DNA of 64,000 nucleotides from Lacrimispora sp. 210928-DFI.3.58 (GTDB lineage: Bacteria > Bacillota > Clostridia > Lachnospirales > Lachnospiraceae): contig NZ_JAJCIC010000023.1 of the NCBI RefSeq assembly GCF_020554865.1, forward strand, positions 14,757 to 78,756, given 5' to 3'. Below the pieces are notes generated by a model. That model worked only from the letters and a program-made list of their open reading frames with translations. It was not told where the DNA came from and did no database searches. Below, piece by piece: positions 49,782 to 60,380 of this stretch (position 1 is its first letter; each line of letters opens with the position of its first letter). The translations under genes and the position numbers were made by a program.

Positions 49782-52700
49782 TTATTCGCTACCTTTAAGA
49801 CTAAAGCCCGGCGCCAGACCGATTTTACCGAAAGCGTAGCCGTTCCAATCGACCGAACCGTTTGCATTGCATACGCTGTAGGCATTGCCAGAACAAGGTG
49901 AACGTAGCCAGCGATAAAATGAGGAATCTGATTCATAATATCCTGCGTTCTTCGCATAATTTGATGTAGTAATTCCCTGTGCAGTAATCCGTTCATAAAC
50001 CGAGCCTTCGTTTGCACGTATTGTACTATCGTTTGAACCCGAATCACCAAAGGTTTCTCTACCAGAGAACAACCACAGTTTATCATAGGTAATCACATTA
50101 TTGCCAGATACATCATTATATACCGTATCAGACTGCACTGCTTTCGGTACGATAGCTTCCTTGAGTTCTGATGGGAAACAGCTATACAAAGATTCTCTTT
50201 CTTCCAACGCATTTTCTCCTGCATAGTTTTGTGTTGTATTTGTTAAATCATCCTTGCCGTTTAACGTAGCTCGTATTTTACTTGTTGGCCAACCACCCTT
50301 TCCTCCACGTGGTGCATACGTATAACTGCTTGATGTACCATTCATTCTACGGTAAGTTGTGGCAATAGAATTATATAATATTCCAGCCCCATCTCCACTC
50401 ATATTCGGATAGGATGTACCTTTCAGTTTACTGTTCAAATACAATGGCACCGCTTTCGTACAACTTGGTGTATCCTCATCTCCGTAGCACTGCTCGTACA
50501 CATACGGATCTGTTTTGCTCCAGTATGCAATCGTAGTCCAACTATCTTTATGAATACATCTGTGAGCATTTCCTTTTGCGGTCGTTCCAGTCGGCTCATG
50601 TTCGACATAGGAATTCACATAAGAAGCACCCGTTGCCGGACCGAATGTCAGTCCTGCCGTACCTGTTGTGATTCCGCCGTCCTCACTGTATGTATCGTGT
50701 TCAATGCCGTAGAGTGATACGGCGTATTTTACATCGGGTTTTGGACCTGGGAGACAGAAGCCCAGTGCCAGACCTTTTTTGTAGTTAACGTGATTATTAT
50801 ACACAGTCCCTGAACGATACACGCAGTACGCGTCGAAGGCAAAGTCGTAATAAGATGAGCGTAACCAATAATCACACGAGTAATTTGATTCAGAATATCC
50901 CATATTCTTCGCATAATTTGATACAGTAATTCCCTGTGCTGTAATCCGTTCATAAACTGAACCTTCATTGGCACGTATTGCTCTATTGTTTGAGCCTGAA
51001 TCATCAAAAATTTCTTTACCAGAGAATAACCACAGTTTATCATAAGTAGTCACATTATTGCCAGATACATCATTATATACCGTATCAGACTGTACTGCTT
51101 TGGGTACGATAGCTGCCTTGAGTTCTGATGGGAAACAACTAATCAATGCTGAGCTTTCATCCAACTTAGCTTCTTCAAAACCATTATCCTTGTTGGTAAT
51201 CTCAAGCATATTATCAGTTACAACACCATTCAAAGTATTTCGAATTGCCGAATCTGGCCAGCCACCTTTGTTGGTTCCGTAAGTATACTCATTTCCACTG
51301 CTAAAGTATGTAGATTTCTCACGATTCCATTTCAAATAATCAGATGCAATCGGAGCGTGAAGCACTCCAGCCCCATCTCCCGTCATATCCGGATAAGAAG
51401 TTGCCCCTTCTGCCAGCTTCCCGGTAATCGTAAGCTCTACGGCATGTGTACATCCGTTTTTCAAACACTCCCGGAACACCGAAGGATCCTTAGCACTCTG
51501 AGCAATGATCTCATCCCAGGTCATATCATGCATACACATCTGACCTGCCGATGGCGTATGACTCTTATAGGTATTCACATAGGACTCTCCCGTAGCTGGT
51601 CCAAAGGTCAAACCTACCCTATTTCCTTCTTCATCCGTATCCTGCTGGATTCCGTAAATAGACACAGCATATTTCACCTGAACCGCATCCTGCTCCCACA
51701 TCGCATAGAACGTGGTTGCTTTTGTAATGATAACAGGAAATACTGCTTCTGTCGTCAACGCAGAATCCGTATACCAGCCCTTAAAGATATATCCGTCCTT
51801 CGTCGGTTCATTAACCGGACTGTTTACTTCCCTTCCAGCTTTCACCTGAACAGACAGCATATCCTGAGCACTGTTTCCGCCGTCTGGGACGATCATTCCG
51901 CCGTTCAACTCAAACGTCACCTGATATCTCGGTGTCGGTTCTGGAAGCGCAATCTCCGCCTGGAACGTATCCGTTCTGGTTACTCCATCCTCTACATAGG
52001 TTACGGTTCCCGTGTAACTGTCGGAAGAACCGTCTGCAGTACCTGGATTCAAAACATAGTCACTAGCCGGAACAACCGCCGATGTGCCATCATCATAAAA
52101 CGCTGTCACGATCAGATCCGATTTCGGGAATGTGTAAACTTCTTCTTCACCGTCATAGCCTTCCAGATCTTCCGTAATTGTTTCAGGACCTGTATATTCC
52201 ACACTGATTCCAGTCAGTTTCGCTTTTGCTTTTACGATATTCGTTGCATTGCCGGTATGGCTGAATTTCTCATACTGCTCCATCCGGTTTACGAAGGTCA
52301 CTTCTGCCTCTGTATTGGTAACAAGATCCGCTGCTGCAGCTTCTCCATCCACGGTCACATTGGTTACCGGCTCAATCTTTTCCAATACATACCGGGATAC
52401 TTCCTGCTCCGTAATCATATAGGTATTTCCCTGATCAACCGTAAAGGACACTTTTCCTTCCAATTCTCCCGCAGACAGCGTAATTGCTTTTGTATAAGTC
52501 TTTCCGTCTCCGGTTATCTTGAAAATAAAGGTCGGATTTCCAAACGGATCATAAACCTCGTTGATCTGCTTATTAATAGTAATAACGGCTTTTCCTTTTT
52601 CATCTTCTGCCACCAGTTCCTGTACAACACCGGAGTTTTCTTTTGTAATGGAGAACCGGATATATTCCGTACTTAAACTGTAAGAATCCGGTGCTTTTGT

Positions 52701-55700
52701 CTCTGTCAGATAATAGCCGCCCTGCTCAATGCCGGAAATTACAACCGAACCATCTGCTCCCGTAGTGATCGTTGTCATTCCCTCCGGAAGCTCATAATCC
52801 TCTCCCAGCACGCATTTCGTACCATCCGTCCGGTACAGTTCATATTCCGCACCTGCCAGAGTAATGTTGTGGTCTGCTTTATCCACCTTGACGAGCTTCA
52901 CGCTGCCCTTTTGTCTGTTATCCACCGTCTCCAGATAAATCGTGTTCTGGACACTGTATTTATCAACCGTAAATTCGATATGCTCATCGGAGACCTCATA
53001 CCCTAAAGGTGCCTTGGTTTCTACAAAATAGTAATCGCCCCATTTGAGCCCTTCCACAGAAATTTCTCCATAAGTCTCACTGTTCCGGTCAGAATCCGTT
53101 GTATAGGTTCCAATCAAGGAATAGTCTGCGTCTGAATCAACAGTATCTGCCCGATACCACAATTCATACTCAGCGCCGCCTACCATCTGCCCGGCATCAT
53201 CGCTCTTGACCAGATTGACGTCCCCGTCTTTCCTCTCATTTGTATGCGTTACTTTGATGATTTCTCCCATTGTAGAAGAATCCAGTGTCACGCTTTCCGT
53301 TCTAGCCGCAGTTTCATCCGGCATCAAATATCCGCCCGGATTCCTGGTTTCTACGAAATAGTAAGTTCCGTATTTTAACCCGGAAATCTCAATCTCACCT
53401 GCGGCATTGGTCTTGTTTCCGGAAGAAATAAGCTGGTCTTCCGTCTCATTTCCTTTTTTCTCCCGGTACAGACTATAAACAGCATCCCTGACCGGACGTC
53501 CGCTCTCCACATCGGTTTTTGTCAGACGGATCGAAGATGTCGTTTCATAATCATAAGCATCTACAGAAACTGTAATGCTGTCCGTTTCCTTATCATACTG
53601 GCTTTTTCCAATGCTGAAATTGACCGCACTGCCATTTAACTCATATCCTTCCGGTGCCTGGATCTCCTGGAAATAATAGTCTCCCCATGGAAGATTCGTT
53701 ACTGTCAATACTCCATTCGCGTCAGTCTCAAAGGTACCGTTCGTTCCGGATTCCATATATGCGTAGTCGGCATCTGTAAAAATCTGCTCTCCATTGCTCT
53801 TGTAAAGTTCATAAACAGCACCGGACAGCGGCCCGTAAGATGCCTCATCCGCATCCTGCTTTGTGAGCGTCACTTCACCGCGGATCCGGTAATTTTCAAG
53901 ATTCAGGATCTCTGTTACTCCATCAATCTCAAACGTATGCCGCCCCTCGACCTTCTGGTATCCGGCAGGTGCCTCAATCTCTTCCCAGTAATAGGTTCCA
54001 TACGGCACGTTTTTCAACACAATGCGCCCCATGGAGTTTAATGCCTTCGGTTCCTCAAACAGTGCCATTCCAGTGCTGTCATACACCTGGAATTTTGCCC
54101 CGGTAAGGGAAGCATAATGAATGGTTCCGTCCTCGTCCGTCTTTGTGACATGATCCGCATCCACCTTTTGCAGGATGATCTTTCCTACCGTATCAAGGAG
54201 TTTAACGTAGGTTTCGGAAGAAGGCAGCGTATAGGTTTTCTCAAACTGATTGGTTAATCCATAGGCGTCATACTGCACTTCATACTGATTGACCGCTTTC
54301 TGCCCGATCAGGCTTCGGTCGGCCGGGGCCTGCATATTCACTACCACATAAGTCATCTGGCGGGTTTTCATCAGCCCGTCTTCCATGCTGCTGGTATCAA
54401 GAGCTACGGCAATCGATTTTACTTCTGCGGGGTTCTCCGGAATATCCGTACTCCATCCGCCCGCCGAAAGGTCAAATGCCTGTTCTGCATCCTTGGAATA
54501 ATATACAGTCGGCACCAGCTTCATCGCCTCAGCATGGCTGGTATCCACAGATACGAAAGTTCCCTGCCAGGCGCTTGCGATATCGGTATACTCCCCTTCA
54601 TTATCTCCATTTACAGAAATGCTTGCTCCCTGCTCGATATGGTCAAAGAATACGATATTTTTTGCATTGCTGGAACCAAGGCCGAAGTCCAGCCGGTAGC
54701 TGTAATCGGATTTCTTCTTTTCTTCCTCGGTATCGGATTCCTGGTAAAGCCTTGTTACCGTGTCTGTCACATAACCGCCGGAGTATGCGCTCTTAATATA
54801 CTTAGAAACATATTCCCGCCATTCCGTTGCTGAATCCAAAACGGTTTCCGTATCATTTGCATAAGCCACTTTTTCCGTGATCATGCCGTCGCCATCAATG
54901 TCATACTGGTCGGTCATGATGGCAGATCCACTCACTTTATCAATACCGTCATCATGTACCATCAGGTAAGCGTTTGCCGTATACCGGTTTCCAAGCCCGA
55001 TATAATCGGAATAGCTGAGCGATACAGGAAAGCTCATGTTTACAGTTGTCGTATTTGAAATTTCCAGCGGACTGTCTGAAAAATCAAAATCCGCCACAAT
55101 GGCTGTTTTTCCATTATACGTTGTAGTATAGATGGTCACATGATCGGTAAAATCTCCAGCCGAACCGCCGCTCTGTTTGGTTCCCGAGCCGCCGATCATC
55201 ACGTCATAATTATCCAGATCCACCTGCAGCCCTTCCGGTATTACCGCATAAAGAGAAAACCGCTCCAACGGGCCGTCATTATCCGCTTTAATGCTTCCGG
55301 ATGCCTGGATACTGGACGTAAACCCAGCCTTTCCGCTTCCAGAAAACGATGTCAGATTGATGCCTGCCTGCAGGTTTGTCACGGCACTTCTCAGCCATAC
55401 ATTGGAATAATCACGCATCATCTGTTCTTCGTAAGTGTCCAGATCCCTGTCTGCCAGGACATCACCGTAAGAACCGCTGTAGTTATCCCTTGTCAAAGCA
55501 CAGTCATTTACTTCATATCCTTCGTCATCAACATAAAGAGCGCGGAGATACGAAAAGTTCACCAGGCGGTTCTCATGATCCGGGCGCTCCGCCTCTTCTT
55601 TCTCCTGTTCCGCTGCCCAGTCAAGGTGCAGACGTACACCGACATAAACGGAATAACTATAACTTCCAACAATGCCGTTTATGCGGACAAAAACAGCTTT

Positions 55701-57641
55701 CACGCCATCCGGGAACTGGATGGTCTGCTTTGTCTCCGTATTTCCTGTGCCTAAAAGGACATAATCATCGAAATGGATATCCTGCGTGGATGCCCCGTAA
55801 ACCTCGTAATCGTATTTCTTGCTGTCCGATGGAATGGTGACATACGCAATATCATATTCTTCATCTTCCAGATTCCGGATAGAGCCGTCGTTTAAGAAAA
55901 CCGCCAGCTTGTCATCGCCAAGTACCAGAGAATACTCCTGGTTCTCTCCGACCTGCGACATACCGCTGGTATTGCCGCCCGGTTTTGTCGGGTTATTCAG
56001 CGATGTTGTACTGATACTAGCATTATCGGACTCTGAAGGTGTTGCCGTCTCCTCCGCCGCATAAGAAGTAAGTGTAAACGCATCCTCCCATGTATGAAGA
56101 GAAAACAGTTTTGAAATACCGTTGATAATAATGTCCGGAACGGTCAGTTCTCCGTCTTCATCCTCATAGGCTTCTGAAGCCGTTGCCGTCTGATCCGTAT
56201 AAATTTCGCCATACGTAGTTCCTTCCATTTCCACATCTTCATTCAAAAGACCGTTTTCCATCCAATGGATGTCATTCCAGTCTTCAATTCCTTCCGGAAT
56301 TTTCTCATCTGGATTAGATTTTTCTTCATTCCCTGTACCGGAACCGGCTTTATCGTCCGTATTAAGTAAAGCAGTCCCGGCCGCTGCATCTGATGCTGTT
56401 GCCGACACTGCTGCCATCCGTGACCGAGCCTTTGCTCGTGCTGCGGATGACGCATACCTGCGGTTCGCACTTCCGCTCAATGAAAACTGTACAATCTTAC
56501 CATTATAAATATTAACCGCATTCAGCCTTCCATTATACGGGCTGGAGCTGCTGTACTGTCCGCCTTTATAATGGCTGTAAATATAGCCGGAATAAGTAAA
56601 CGCATAGTCATCCACCGTAAACTGCAGTTCATCATCTACCTTCTCGTTCTCGCCTGCCTCGGTGATCCAGTCGGATTCATCATGATACAAACGGTCCAAA
56701 TGCCCATGAATTGTTACCATGTCATCCTTCAACGTCTCCTTTTTTAAACCAATCGTAAAGCTATTATAATAGGTAGATCCCTGACTTCCAAGATCGCCGG
56801 AACGCTCCTTGAACGGATAGAATCCCCAGTTACCGTCCTCATCCTGCTCCAGTTCTACTGCCTTGCCGCCGTATTTGACCTGTACATCCGCATAATCCTT
56901 CCCATCCGGGATTTCCACGGTCACATAATAATCCGACCGGTACAGACCGCGGGCCTTCCAGTCCTTATCAAATCTGGTCTCGATGTCATACCAGATATAA
57001 TCCGAATCCGCGTTCTCGTATTCGGAAAGGCTCAATTTATCCCTGTACATGCTGATCCGGTAGCGGTCTCTCTCAGATGTGAACGCATAGGACAACGGTT
57101 CCATCTGGATGCTGCCGGAACCATCCACAGAAAACTGCGGGCTTCTCTCTTGAGAATAGCCGTCCGTACATGATCTTGCGCTGAGGGTCCAGAGCATCTC
57201 AAAGCCTCCGCTCACGGACTGCCCCTGCTTGACCTCAAATTTATTCGTAAATGTGTAGGTATCCGAATCCTGATCCCATACATAATTCCACTCGGAATCC
57301 ACCTGATCCGCTGCCAGTTCCGATGCCTTTATAATGCTGGCCCGGTTAGCGTTTCCAATGCCCGGAATGGCAAAACTGATGCTACCCGCCGGATAATCTC
57401 TATCCGCATTTTCAATCCGGTAAGTCGTCACAATTTTCGGCTGTCTGGTTTCCGGACTTACTGCATTCCACTCATAATCCGTAGTCAGGTTGGACCATGC
57501 GCACTGTACCTTCCAGCCGTCCAGATAATCATAATACTGCGTCTCTGCAAAAGCCGGAACCTGCGTGCTGGTAAGCAGCATTGCGACAGACAGCACCAAT
57601 GCCAGAAACCTTCTCGCCTTTTCACTCATCTTTCTTAACAT
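49782..57641 (-). CDS. Giant SpaA/Cna-B-type surface adhesin with two variable C-terminal modules (2619 aa)
   Basis: A signal peptide (SEKARRFLALVLSVAMLLTS, cleaved after AFA) starts the protein; AAAGGAG precedes the ATG. A long N-terminal adhesive region extends to about residue 1140. Then five Cna-B/SpaA isopeptide-type repeats (about 1150-1690) share E-x-APxGY-like ends, followed by a FctA-like domain, a bacterial Ig-like region and an InlB-type repeat (FKGWYTDSALTTEAVF). Two DUF6273-like modules (about 1987-2299 and 2300-2619) close the protein, each with a WLRS motif and GLAxGF end. There is no LPxTG or membrane anchor, so attachment must be through other partners. It is last in the TasA/SipW locus. 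Confidence 0.87.
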   Translation of the reverse strand: MLRKMSEKARRFLALVLSVAMLLTSTQVPAFAETQYYDYLDGWKVQCAWSNLTTDYEWNAVSPETRQPKIVTTYRIENADRDYPAGSISFAIPGIGNANRASIIKASELAADQVDSEWNYVWDQDSDTYTFTNKFEVKQGQSVSGGFEMLWTLSARSCTDGYSQERSPQFSVDGSGSIQMEPLSYAFTSERDRYRISMYRDKLSLSEYENADSDYIWYDIETRFDKDWKARGLYRSDYYVTVEIPDGKDYADVQVKYGGKAVELEQDEDGNWGFYPFKERSGDLGSQGSTYYNSFTIGLKKETLKDDMVTIHGHLDRLYHDESDWITEAGENEKVDDELQFTVDDYAFTYSGYIYSHYKGGQYSSSSPYNGRLNAVNIYNGKIVQFSLSGSANRRYASSAARAKARSRMAAVSATASDAAAGTALLNTDDKAGSGTGNEEKSNPDEKIPEGIEDWNDIHWMENGLLNEDVEMEGTTYGEIYTDQTATASEAYEDEDGELTVPDIIINGISKLFSLHTWEDAFTLTSYAAEETATPSESDNASISTTSLNNPTKPGGNTSGMSQVGENQEYSLVLGDDKLAVFLNDGSIRNLEDEEYDIAYVTIPSDSKKYDYEVYGASTQDIHFDDYVLLGTGNTETKQTIQFPDGVKAVFVRINGIVGSYSYSVYVGVRLHLDWAAEQEKEEAERPDHENRLVNFSYLRALYVDDEGYEVNDCALTRDNYSGSYGDVLADRDLDTYEEQMMRDYSNVWLRSAVTNLQAGINLTSFSGSGKAGFTSSIQASGSIKADNDGPLERFSLYAVIPEGLQVDLDNYDVMIGGSGTKQSGGSAGDFTDHVTIYTTTYNGKTAIVADFDFSDSPLEISNTTTVNMSFPVSLSYSDYIGLGNRYTANAYLMVHDDGIDKVSGSAIMTDQYDIDGDGMITEKVAYANDTETVLDSATEWREYVSKYIKSAYSGGYVTDTVTRLYQESDTEEEKKKSDYSYRLDFGLGSSNAKNIVFFDHIEQGASISVNGDNEGEYTDIASAWQGTFVSVDTSHAEAMKLVPTVYYSKDAEQAFDLSAGGWSTDIPENPAEVKSIAVALDTSSMEDGLMKTRQMTYVVVNMQAPADRSLIGQKAVNQYEVQYDAYGLTNQFEKTYTLPSSETYVKLLDTVGKIILQKVDADHVTKTDEDGTIHYASLTGAKFQVYDSTGMALFEEPKALNSMGRIVLKNVPYGTYYWEEIEAPAGYQKVEGRHTFEIDGVTEILNLENYRIRGEVTLTKQDADEASYGPLSGAVYELYKSNGEQIFTDADYAYMESGTNGTFETDANGVLTVTNLPWGDYYFQEIQAPEGYELNGSAVNFSIGKSQYDKETDSITVSVDAYDYETTSSIRLTKTDVESGRPVRDAVYSLYREKKGNETEDQLISSGNKTNAAGEIEISGLKYGTYYFVETRNPGGYLMPDETAARTESVTLDSSTMGEIIKVTHTNERKDGDVNLVKSDDAGQMVGGAEYELWYRADTVDSDADYSLIGTYTTDSDRNSETYGEISVEGLKWGDYYFVETKAPLGYEVSDEHIEFTVDKYSVQNTIYLETVDNRQKGSVKLVKVDKADHNITLAGAEYELYRTDGTKCVLGEDYELPEGMTTITTGADGSVVISGIEQGGYYLTETKAPDSYSLSTEYIRFSITKENSGVVQELVAEDEKGKAVITINKQINEVYDPFGNPTFIFKITGDGKTYTKAITLSAGELEGKVSFTVDQGNTYMITEQEVSRYVLEKIEPVTNVTVDGEAAAADLVTNTEAEVTFVNRMEQYEKFSHTGNATNIVKAKAKLTGISVEYTGPETITEDLEGYDGEEEVYTFPKSDLIVTAFYDDGTSAVVPASDYVLNPGTADGSSDSYTGTVTYVEDGVTRTDTFQAEIALPEPTPRYQVTFELNGGMIVPDGGNSAQDMLSVQVKAGREVNSPVNEPTKDGYIFKGWYTDSALTTEAVFPVIITKATTFYAMWEQDAVQVKYAVSIYGIQQDTDEEGNRVGLTFGPATGESYVNTYKSHTPSAGQMCMHDMTWDEIIAQSAKDPSVFRECLKNGCTHAVELTITGKLAEGATSYPDMTGDGAGVLHAPIASDYLKWNREKSTYFSSGNEYTYGTNKGGWPDSAIRNTLNGVVTDNMLEITNKDNGFEEAKLDESSALISCFPSELKAAIVPKAVQSDTVYNDVSGNNVTTYDKLWLFSGKEIFDDSGSNNRAIRANEGSVYERITAQGITVSNYAKNMGYSESNYSCDYWLRSSYYDFAFDAYCVYRSGTVYNNHVNYKKGLALGFCLPGPKPDVKYAVSLYGIEHDTYSEDGGITTGTAGLTFGPATGASYVNSYVEHEPTGTTAKGNAHRCIHKDSWTTIAYWSKTDPYVYEQCYGDEDTPSCTKAVPLYLNSKLKGTSYPNMSGDGAGILYNSIATTYRRMNGTSSSYTYAPRGGKGGWPTSKIRATLNGKDDLTNTTQNYAGENALEERESLYSCFPSELKEAIVPKAVQSDTVYNDVSGNNVITYDKLWLFSGRETFGDSGSNDSTIRANEGSVYERITAQGITTSNYAKNAGYYESDSSFYRWLRSPCSGNAYSVCNANGSVDWNGYAFGKIGLAPGFSLKGSE
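49795..49945 (-). other. Variable segment 2 of the adhesin (possible retroelement target)
   Basis: Codes for the end of the second module, YRWLRSPCSGNAYSVCNANG to the final GLAPGFSL. Compared with 50751-50905 most differences change the amino acid and fall in codons ending in T or C. Confidence 0.45.
50751..50905 (-). other. Variable segment 1 of the adhesin (possible retroelement target)
   Basis: Codes for the first module's YWLRSSYYDFAFDAYCVYRS to GLALGFCL. The preceding 60 residues are nearly identical in both modules, whereas this part differs at most positions. Confidence 0.45.
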
Positions 57642-57644
57642 CCC

Positions 57645-58247
57645 TTATCTCCTTTCCACGAATTCTGTCCAGGCAGTCCGGTATGCGTCATTTCCTTCAA
57701 ATTCCGCACCGTCCTTATCCAGCGCCTGCACGGATTCGGAGTATACGATAATGTCATAGTCTATGATCTGGTCCGCCGTGTCAAAATGGGTCTTGACTTT
57801 CTCAAGAAGCGGTTCCGTCTGTTTTCCCGGCTCCACGATCTCCGTGTAGTAATAATAACCACCGAGACTGTCATCCTCTTCTTCCGAAATATACACCCAG
57901 CCGTCCGGCAGATGTTCCGCATATTCCGCCGCGGCATAGTAATCCGTCCCATCCGGTGAAATCCGAGAAATGTCCGCAATGCTGGAATCCGAGAAATCCA
58001 TAAATACCCGAACAAAGCAGGGAACCGTCCCTGTATTCTCGACCTGTACCTTCTTCTTGAATACATTTTCCCCAGGTTCCATATCCTTCGGCGGTTCAAA
58101 ATCCTCCGTGACCGTTATGGTATTGGTTCCAATGGTGAAGGAGTTTTTCAGCGACTGCATATAGGTAAAATATGCATACGTCCCGCCGATTCCAATAACC
58201 GCCACGGCCAGAACCGCAGCCAGGTTTCTTTTCATTTCCTTATTCAT
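57645..58247 (-). CDS. TasA/camelysin-like secreted protein, minor (200 aa)
   Basis: The N-terminus MKRNLAAVLAVAVIGIGGTY ending in AYFT is the signal peptide type cleaved by SipW; the mature region starts NSFTIGTNTITVTEDF, as in TasA-like proteins, and has a conserved NTGTVPCFVRVFMDF. AAGGAG precedes the ATG, which overlaps the upstream gene by eight bases. It is separated from the adhesin by only three bases, so both are produced together. Confidence 0.82.
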   Translation of the reverse strand: MNKEMKRNLAAVLAVAVIGIGGTYAYFTYMQSLKNSFTIGTNTITVTEDFEPPKDMEPGENVFKKKVQVENTGTVPCFVRVFMDFSDSSIADISRISPDGTDYYAAAEYAEHLPDGWVYISEEEDDSLGGYYYYTEIVEPGKQTEPLLEKVKTHFDTADQIIDYDIIVYSESVQALDKDGAEFEGNDAYRTAWTEFVERR

Positions 58248-59523
58248 GGCGCTCCTTCCTCTTCCCTTTACTTTTTTTCCATAAAACGATCACTCCGGTT
58301 CCAGATACGATCATAACGATAAATGCGTATAAGGCCATGTTGTTGTCGCCCAGCTTTGGGATGATCTGAACAATGTCCGTGATCTGTTTAATCACATCTT
58401 CAATCGGACCCGGCAGGTCATTCTGGCTATTGTCTGTGTGATTCTGGTTGTCCGTTACGCCGGGACCGCCGGAGTTGTCACCGGAATCGGAATACCCGCC
58501 GGATGTGCTGCCGCCACCGCCGCCTCCGCCACCAGAACTCTTTAACTGGGCCGAGAAAATCCATTTCGTTTTCGTGCTGGATAACGCGTACTGGTTATTC
58601 AGCTCTGCCGGCACAGAAAGCGTGTAGGTAAGTTTTTTCTCCCCGCCGGATTTTAAATAAGCCAGCGTCACCTTATCCGTGATGGCTCCGTCCATGGTGC
58701 CGGAATAAATAACCTCATCTCCGTTTTTTATCTCAAGCTGCAGCGCTTTCAGCAGCATATCGTCCGCAATCGTTTCTGTCCGGAAATAAATCGTCACCGG
58801 CCGGCTGTAGGAATTTTTGATCTGCACGGTATCGGAAACCGTATCCCCAGGCATCAGCTCTCCCCAGTTGGAAAAGAAATCATCCCCGGTTCTTACCAGC
58901 CCTTCTGCCCCTCCTTCAAATGCCACGGAAAATACCGTCTCCCCTGCCTGTACCGGACTGTAAACGGTATGTACACAGGTTTCTATCACGGTTCCGAACC
59001 ATGGATCTTCGCTGGTGAAATTCGGCGTAAAGTTATCCGTCTGCACGGCGTCCGCCGTTACGATAATGGAAAATGACTTATCTGCATAACTTTCATCCCA
59101 TTCTGTCGGGATACGGACCTCTTTTACAAAATCAATGAAACTGTCCTTTTCCACCGGTTCCAGATAGTAATAATAATCTCCAGCCTTGATCCACTCATCG
59201 GAATCCAGCGTCACCATATGATCGGAGAGTCCCCGGATTCCATCATCGGAAGTATACTCCAGTTTTGCCCGGATCCATGCCGTGTTCGCTTCATTCGTGA
59301 TGCGCACGATCTTGTCTACCTTCTGTCCGGGAAGCACCACCTTGTCATTCTCGTAAGGAATCTCATTTTCATCTTCGTCCAGTTCAAACTCCTCCAGACT
59401 GATCGAAATATCACCGATTCCTACGTTATTAATGACTTCTGTTTCATAGGGCATCGCCGCTGAGGCCGTCCCGGAAACCAGAAGCGACAGGAGCGCTGCA
59501 AGTAAACAGATTTTTCGTCTCAT
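58240..59523 (-). CDS. Wall- or membrane-anchored surface protein of the TasA/pilin locus (427 aa)
   Basis: Signal peptide (KICLLAALLSLLVSGTASA), two beta-rich domains with IVRITNEANTAWIRAKLEYT and VQIKNSYSRPVTIYF, a Gly/Ser linker (GGGGGGSTSGG), then a C-terminal LGDNNMALYAFIVMIV hydrophobic segment with a KKSKGKRK tail. The end looks like a sorting signal, though the LPxTG motif is not canonical. It may anchor TasA fibres or the adhesin to the wall. AAGGAG precedes the ATG. Confidence 0.8.
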   Translation of the reverse strand: MRRKICLLAALLSLLVSGTASAAMPYETEVINNVGIGDISISLEEFELDEDENEIPYENDKVVLPGQKVDKIVRITNEANTAWIRAKLEYTSDDGIRGLSDHMVTLDSDEWIKAGDYYYYLEPVEKDSFIDFVKEVRIPTEWDESYADKSFSIIVTADAVQTDNFTPNFTSEDPWFGTVIETCVHTVYSPVQAGETVFSVAFEGGAEGLVRTGDDFFSNWGELMPGDTVSDTVQIKNSYSRPVTIYFRTETIADDMLLKALQLEIKNGDEVIYSGTMDGAITDKVTLAYLKSGGEKKLTYTLSVPAELNNQYALSSTKTKWIFSAQLKSSGGGGGGGGSTSGGYSDSGDNSGGPGVTDNQNHTDNSQNDLPGPIEDVIKQITDIVQIIPKLGDNNMALYAFIVMIVSGTGVIVLWKKSKGKRKERHE

Positions 59524-59550
59524 TAGCTTCTCCTTCCTACTGCTGTACGG

Positions 59551-59577
59551 AAAAAGGGAAGGGATTTTCCCCTCCCT
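59551..59577 (-). terminator. Hairpin terminator/attenuator after tasA
   Basis: On the minus strand GGGAGGGGAAAATCCCTTCCC is followed by five T residues. It lies between the probable major subunit gene and the genes for anchor and adhesin, so it may set their relative amounts. Confidence 0.75.
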
Positions 59578-59604
59578 GTCCGTAAAGGCTTACGTTTGTT
59601 TGAG

Positions 59605-60369
59605 TTACAGCTCGCTGCCGCCCAGATCCAGCTTGTTGTTGGTTGCTGCGTCCTTCGCGTCTGCGCTGCCAACCTGTTTCAGATAAATGTCGTAGATCTT
59701 ATTCAGGTTTGCTTCGGTCAAACCATCGGTCAGGTCTGCATTGCCCTCCAGCACCTCGGATGCCTGAATCGCATAAGTTTTCACCTTGATATCCTGAGCT
59801 GCGCCCGGAGTTACTTCATTCTCAATGATGTTCTTCAGCTGCACCTTGTCAAACAGGGGCGTTGTCTCTGCGTCCGCTGCAACTGCGTTACGGTATGCAA
59901 ATACATAGGTAGTGGTATCACCATCGGCCGTGCCGTGGGTTTCCTTCTCGGTCAGCTGCATCCAGTCTGTGGTATTGAAGTTATTGGCAAAGGTGCCCTG
60001 GGTATCGTCCGCATCCTTAAACCAGAACAGCTCGGTCGGGGACTTAGTACCCTTGGTGCCGTCCGCGGCCACTACCGTTACATCCTTGACTGGAACCTCC
60101 ACCGTCATGAAGATCAGTGCATCATTGACGCCGGTGTTGGTAACCTTCGGATCCTTCGCCACTTCCTCATTCGGAACCAGATCCTTTACATCCTCGGAAT
60201 CATTTCCGGGATAATTCGGCTCAGTCAGGTCCACCTGCACCTTGCCTACAGTGAACGTATTCACCGCACCCTCATTATCGGTCAGATACGCGAACGTACC
60301 CCCGACTGCCATCGCGCCCACCAGAGCACACGCCGCTACAGTTGCCAAAGCCTTCTTGCTCTTACGCAT
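59605..60369 (-). CDS. tasA: TasA-like major fibre protein
   Basis: A 254-residue TasA/camelysin protein. The signal peptide (KALATVAACALVGAMAVGGT, then FAYLTDNE) is the SipW type; the mature region begins NTFTVGKVQVDLTEP and keeps the KDPKVTNTGVNDALIFMTVE segment characteristic of TasA. In Bacillus, TasA forms the protein fibres of the biofilm matrix. The coding sequence uses few codons, like a highly expressed gene. The ribosome binding site is weak and a 9-bp hairpin lies just upstream. Confidence 0.9.
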   Translation of the reverse strand: MRKSKKALATVAACALVGAMAVGGTFAYLTDNEGAVNTFTVGKVQVDLTEPNYPGNDSEDVKDLVPNEEVAKDPKVTNTGVNDALIFMTVEVPVKDVTVVAADGTKGTKSPTELFWFKDADDTQGTFANNFNTTDWMQLTEKETHGTADGDTTTYVFAYRNAVAADAETTPLFDKVQLKNIIENEVTPGAAQDIKVKTYAIQASEVLEGNADLTDGLTEANLNKIYDIYLKQVGSADAKDAATNNKLDLGGSEL

Positions 60370-60380
60370 AATGCTTTCTT

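Noticed and set aside
51357..52676. Long plus-strand open frame of 439 codons
   Set aside because: It is antisense to the Cna-B part of the adhesin, lacks a ribosome binding site, and its composition is a shadow of the real gene.
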